Shown here piece by piece: positions 61,922 to 64,000 of a stretch of DNA of 64,000 nucleotides. This DNA comes from Sulfurifustis variabilis. Its GTDB lineage: Bacteria > Pseudomonadota > Gammaproteobacteria > Acidiferrobacterales > Sulfurifustaceae. Within the stretch, counting starts at the first letter, position 1. Each line of letters begins with the position of its first letter. Where the stretch lies: assembly GCF_002355415.1 (NCBI RefSeq), contig NZ_AP014936.1, forward strand, positions 372,001-436,000, given 5' to 3'. The notes beneath the pieces were generated by a model, which was given only the letters and a program-made list of their open reading frames with translations, did not search any database and had not been told where the DNA came from. The translations under genes were made by a program, and so were the position numbers.

Positions 61922-63615
61922 GAATAATCGCCAAGCTCAGCACCTCATTGCTGACGGCCGGCATCCTCCTGACGGGCTGCCAAAGCGTTCCCCACAAGTG
62001 GTCCGACGAGGTTCAGTCGGAGATCGACGCCAGCCTCGCGACTGCGAAGCCGTCCGCGGTGCCGCCGGAAGTGAGCCAGGCGCTCGTGCCGCCGATCGAG
62101 ATTCAGCTCCCGGAAGGGGGCACGGTTCCGCTCGAGCCGCGCTTCGACCTCACGGTAAACAACACGCCGGCGAGACAGGTCTTCCTGGGCATCGTCGAAG
62201 GCACGCGCTACAGCATGGTGTTGAGCCCGGAGGTCAACGGGAGCATCACGCTGCACCTCAAGGAAGTCACCGTGCCCGAAGCCATGGAGGCGATCCGCCG
62301 GACATACGGCTACGCCTATCGCCGCGACGGCGCGCGCTTTCTGGTTTACGGCCGCGGCATGCAGACGCGCATCTTCCCGGTCAACTACCTCAACCTCACG
62401 CGCAAGGGCAAGTCGGACACCCGCGTGATCAACGGCGAGCTGACCCAGACGACGTCCCAGCGCCCCGACTCCGGGACCGGCAGCGGCACCGGCACGAGCT
62501 CCGGTCAGACGCGTACCCGCGTGCCGAGCATCCGCGTCGAAACCGACTCGCAAGCGGATTTCTGGAAGGACCTCAAGGAGACGCTCGGCGCGATCATCGG
62601 CAAGGAGGAGGGTCGGCAGATCGTCGTGAACCCGCAGACCGGCGTCGTCGTGGTGCGCGCCATGCCCGACGAGATGCGCATGGTGGAGGAGTACCTCGGC
62701 CTCACGCACGACACCGTCAACCGCCAGGTGGTGCTCGAGGCGAAAATCATCGACGTCGAGCTGAACGATCGTTTCCAGACCGGCATCAACTGGGCGCACA
62801 TCGCGGGCGACGTCACGCTCGGACAGGTGGGCGGCGGAACCATCTTGAACAACGGCGTCCTCGACCGGGCGAGCGAGATCGCCCGGAACGCGGGCAACCT
62901 CAATCCGGGAACCGCTTTCAGCGCGATCTCGGGCACCAACGCTTCGGCCTTCGGCGGCGTCTTCACGATCTCCGCCAGGACCGGCGATTTCGCGGCGTTC
63001 GTCGAGCTGCTCCAGACGCAGGGGAACGTCAAGGTGCTGTCGAGCCCCAGGGTGTCGACGGTCAACAACCAGAAGGCGGTCATCAAGGTCGGCGGCGAGG
63101 AGTTCTTCGTCACCGGCGTCACCAGCCAGCCGAGTACGGTCGGCCTGAGCACCGTATTCGTGCCGGAGGTGGAGCTCACCCCGTTCTTCTCGGGCATCGC
63201 CCTCGACGTGACGCCGCAGATCGACGCGAACGGCGCCGTCATCCTGCACATCCATCCCTCGGTGAGCGAAGTGGTGCAGCGCACCAAGGAGTTCGTCATC
63301 AGCGACCAGATCTTCAGCCTGCCGCTCGCCGCAAGCAGCATCCAGGAATCGGATAACGTCGTGCGCTCTCCGAGCGGGCAGATCATCGTCATCGGCGGGC
63401 TGATGAAGGAAGGCTCGACCAGCGACCACGCGTCCATCCCGCTGCTCGGCGACATTCCGATCGTGGGCAATCTCTTCAAGCACAAGCGCCTGACGCGAAT
63501 CAAGCGGGAGCTGGTGATCCTCCTCAAGCCGACGATCGTGAATTTCGCCGGGGAGTGGGACGAAGAGGTCAAGGGCGTACAGGAGCGCGTCAGGAAGATC
63601 CGCGTCGGTTCGTAG
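61918..63615 (+). CDS. mshL: MSH-pilus outer-membrane secretin MshL
   Basis: MshL forms the outer-membrane gate for the pilus. The 565-residue precursor is a lipoprotein (LTGC lipobox near 18-21). N-terminal secretin domains follow, including RQVFLGIVEGTRYSMVLSP, then a glycine/serine/threonine-rich linker near 183-198 and the secretin core VLSSPRVSTVNNQKAVIKVGG (near 375-395). The end is the family motif PLLGDIPIVGNLFKHKR. Confidence 0.96.
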   Translation: MRIIAKLSTSLLTAGILLTGCQSVPHKWSDEVQSEIDASLATAKPSAVPPEVSQALVPPIEIQLPEGGTVPLEPRFDLTVNNTPARQVFLGIVEGTRYSMVLSPEVNGSITLHLKEVTVPEAMEAIRRTYGYAYRRDGARFLVYGRGMQTRIFPVNYLNLTRKGKSDTRVINGELTQTTSQRPDSGTGSGTGTSSGQTRTRVPSIRVETDSQADFWKDLKETLGAIIGKEEGRQIVVNPQTGVVVVRAMPDEMRMVEEYLGLTHDTVNRQVVLEAKIIDVELNDRFQTGINWAHIAGDVTLGQVGGGTILNNGVLDRASEIARNAGNLNPGTAFSAISGTNASAFGGVFTISARTGDFAAFVELLQTQGNVKVLSSPRVSTVNNQKAVIKVGGEEFFVTGVTSQPSTVGLSTVFVPEVELTPFFSGIALDVTPQIDANGAVILHIHPSVSEVVQRTKEFVISDQIFSLPLAASSIQESDNVVRSPSGQIIVIGGLMKEGSTSDHASIPLLGDIPIVGNLFKHKRLTRIKRELVILLKPTIVNFAGEWDEEVKGVQERVRKIRVGS

Positions 63616-63625
63616 CGGAGCGACC

Positions 63626-64000
63626 ATGTACAACGAACACTTCGGACTGCGGGAGCTGCCCTTCGGCATCACGCCGGACACGAGCTTCTTCTTTCCCCAC
63701 TCGTCGCACCAGGAAGCGCTCAACACGCTGCTCGTCGCCGCGCGCACCGGCGAGGGGTTCATGAAGGTGGTCGGGGAGGTGGGGACCGGCAAGACGATGC
63801 TCTGCCGCAAGTTCCTCGACGCGCTCGACCGGGAGCACTTCGTCACCGCGTACATTCCGAATCCCTACCTCGGGCCGAACACGCTGCTCCTCGCCGTGGC
63901 CGAGGAGCTCGGCATTGCGAACCCGGAAGGCGTGAACCAGCACCTGCTCCTGAAGCTGATCACGAAGAGTCTGCTGGACAGCCACGTCGCGGGGCGGCGC
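63626..64000 (+). CDS. mshM: MshM AAA ATPase (ExeA-like), cut by the window edge
   Basis: The visible 125 residues start MYNEHFGLRELPFGITPD, the ExeA/MshM N-terminus, and include Walker A GEVGTGKT (near 50-57). These AAA proteins help place or assemble the secretin, often with a peptidoglycan-binding domain at the end, which would lie beyond the window. It starts 10 bp after mshL. Confidence 0.93.
   Translation, partial: MYNEHFGLRELPFGITPDTSFFFPHSSHQEALNTLLVAARTGEGFMKVVGEVGTGKTMLCRKFLDALDREHFVTAYIPNPYLGPNTLLLAVAEELGIANPEGVNQHLLLKLITKSLLDSHVAGRR

Overview
The window looks like a chromosomal stretch of a GC-rich gammaproteobacterium. Gene orders match those of Chromatiales/Acidiferrobacterales-type sulfur oxidisers, but this placement is an inference from gene content and order, not from a marker gene. 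Supporting points are the blocks gpmI-envC-yibQ / yibN-grxC-secB-gpsA, DUF971-ubiE-ubiJ-ubiB, ppx/ppk1, a PPi-dependent phosphofructokinase in place of the ATP enzyme, and a complete MSH-type (type IVa) pilus locus. No rRNA, tRNA, CRISPR array or prophage was recognised.

Layout. 0-11.8 kb: central metabolism and housekeeping (pfp, adk with a histone-like lysine-rich tail, hemB, rlmJ, yggX, an A-type Fe-S carrier, an ATP-grasp ligase, a membrane GGDEF/EAL protein, rsmE, rsmJ). 11.8-17.6 kb: typA and hslO, with a complete group II intron (RT-maturase-HNH inside) in the typA leader. 17.6-34.2 kb: a phosphate, polyphosphate and arsenic island. sixA-CHAD-ppx reads rightward. Everything from phoB down to ppk reads leftward: phoB-phoR, arsR-(ATP-grasp)-arsC-acr3, a small c-type cytochrome, pstS, pstC-A-B-phoU, a thioredoxin and ppk1. 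PhoB boxes with an 11-bp period precede pstS and pstC. 34.2-37.7 kb: ubiquinone biosynthesis. 37.8-44.3 kb: an outer-membrane protein, a GNAT enzyme and the yibQ-ctpA-envC-gpmI envelope cluster. 44.3-47.0 kb: a dithiol ArsR-family regulator followed by rhodanese, glutaredoxin 3, SecB and GpsA. 47.1-50.4 kb: PBP1b with an LpoP-like TPR lipoprotein, and trmL. 50.5-64.0 kb: a Wzy/PglL-like ligase and then the MSH pilus genes E, G, a pseudopilin, A, C, D, O, P, I, PilN-like, J, K, L and M (M runs off the end).

How the parts fit. Phosphate sensing (PhoBR, PhoU), uptake (PstSCAB), storage (PPK1), turnover (PPX) and a polyphosphate-binding CHAD protein sit together, with arsenate detoxification placed between PhoBR and Pst. 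This makes sense because arsenate enters through phosphate transporters. The pilus ATPase carries tandem MshEN c-di-GMP-binding motifs, so pilus activity is probably tied to c-di-GMP; the GGDEF/EAL protein at 7.3-9.7 kb is one possible source or sink.

The points most worth following up are: the SixA-CHAD-PPX trio, an uncharacterised ATP-grasp enzyme inside the ars operon, a leaderless arsR promoter/operator, a predicted persulfide-sensing ArsR regulator, a PilX-type pilus protein fused to a large extracellular domain, a pilin-specific attenuator, and a group II intron placed a few bases after a TATAAT box.
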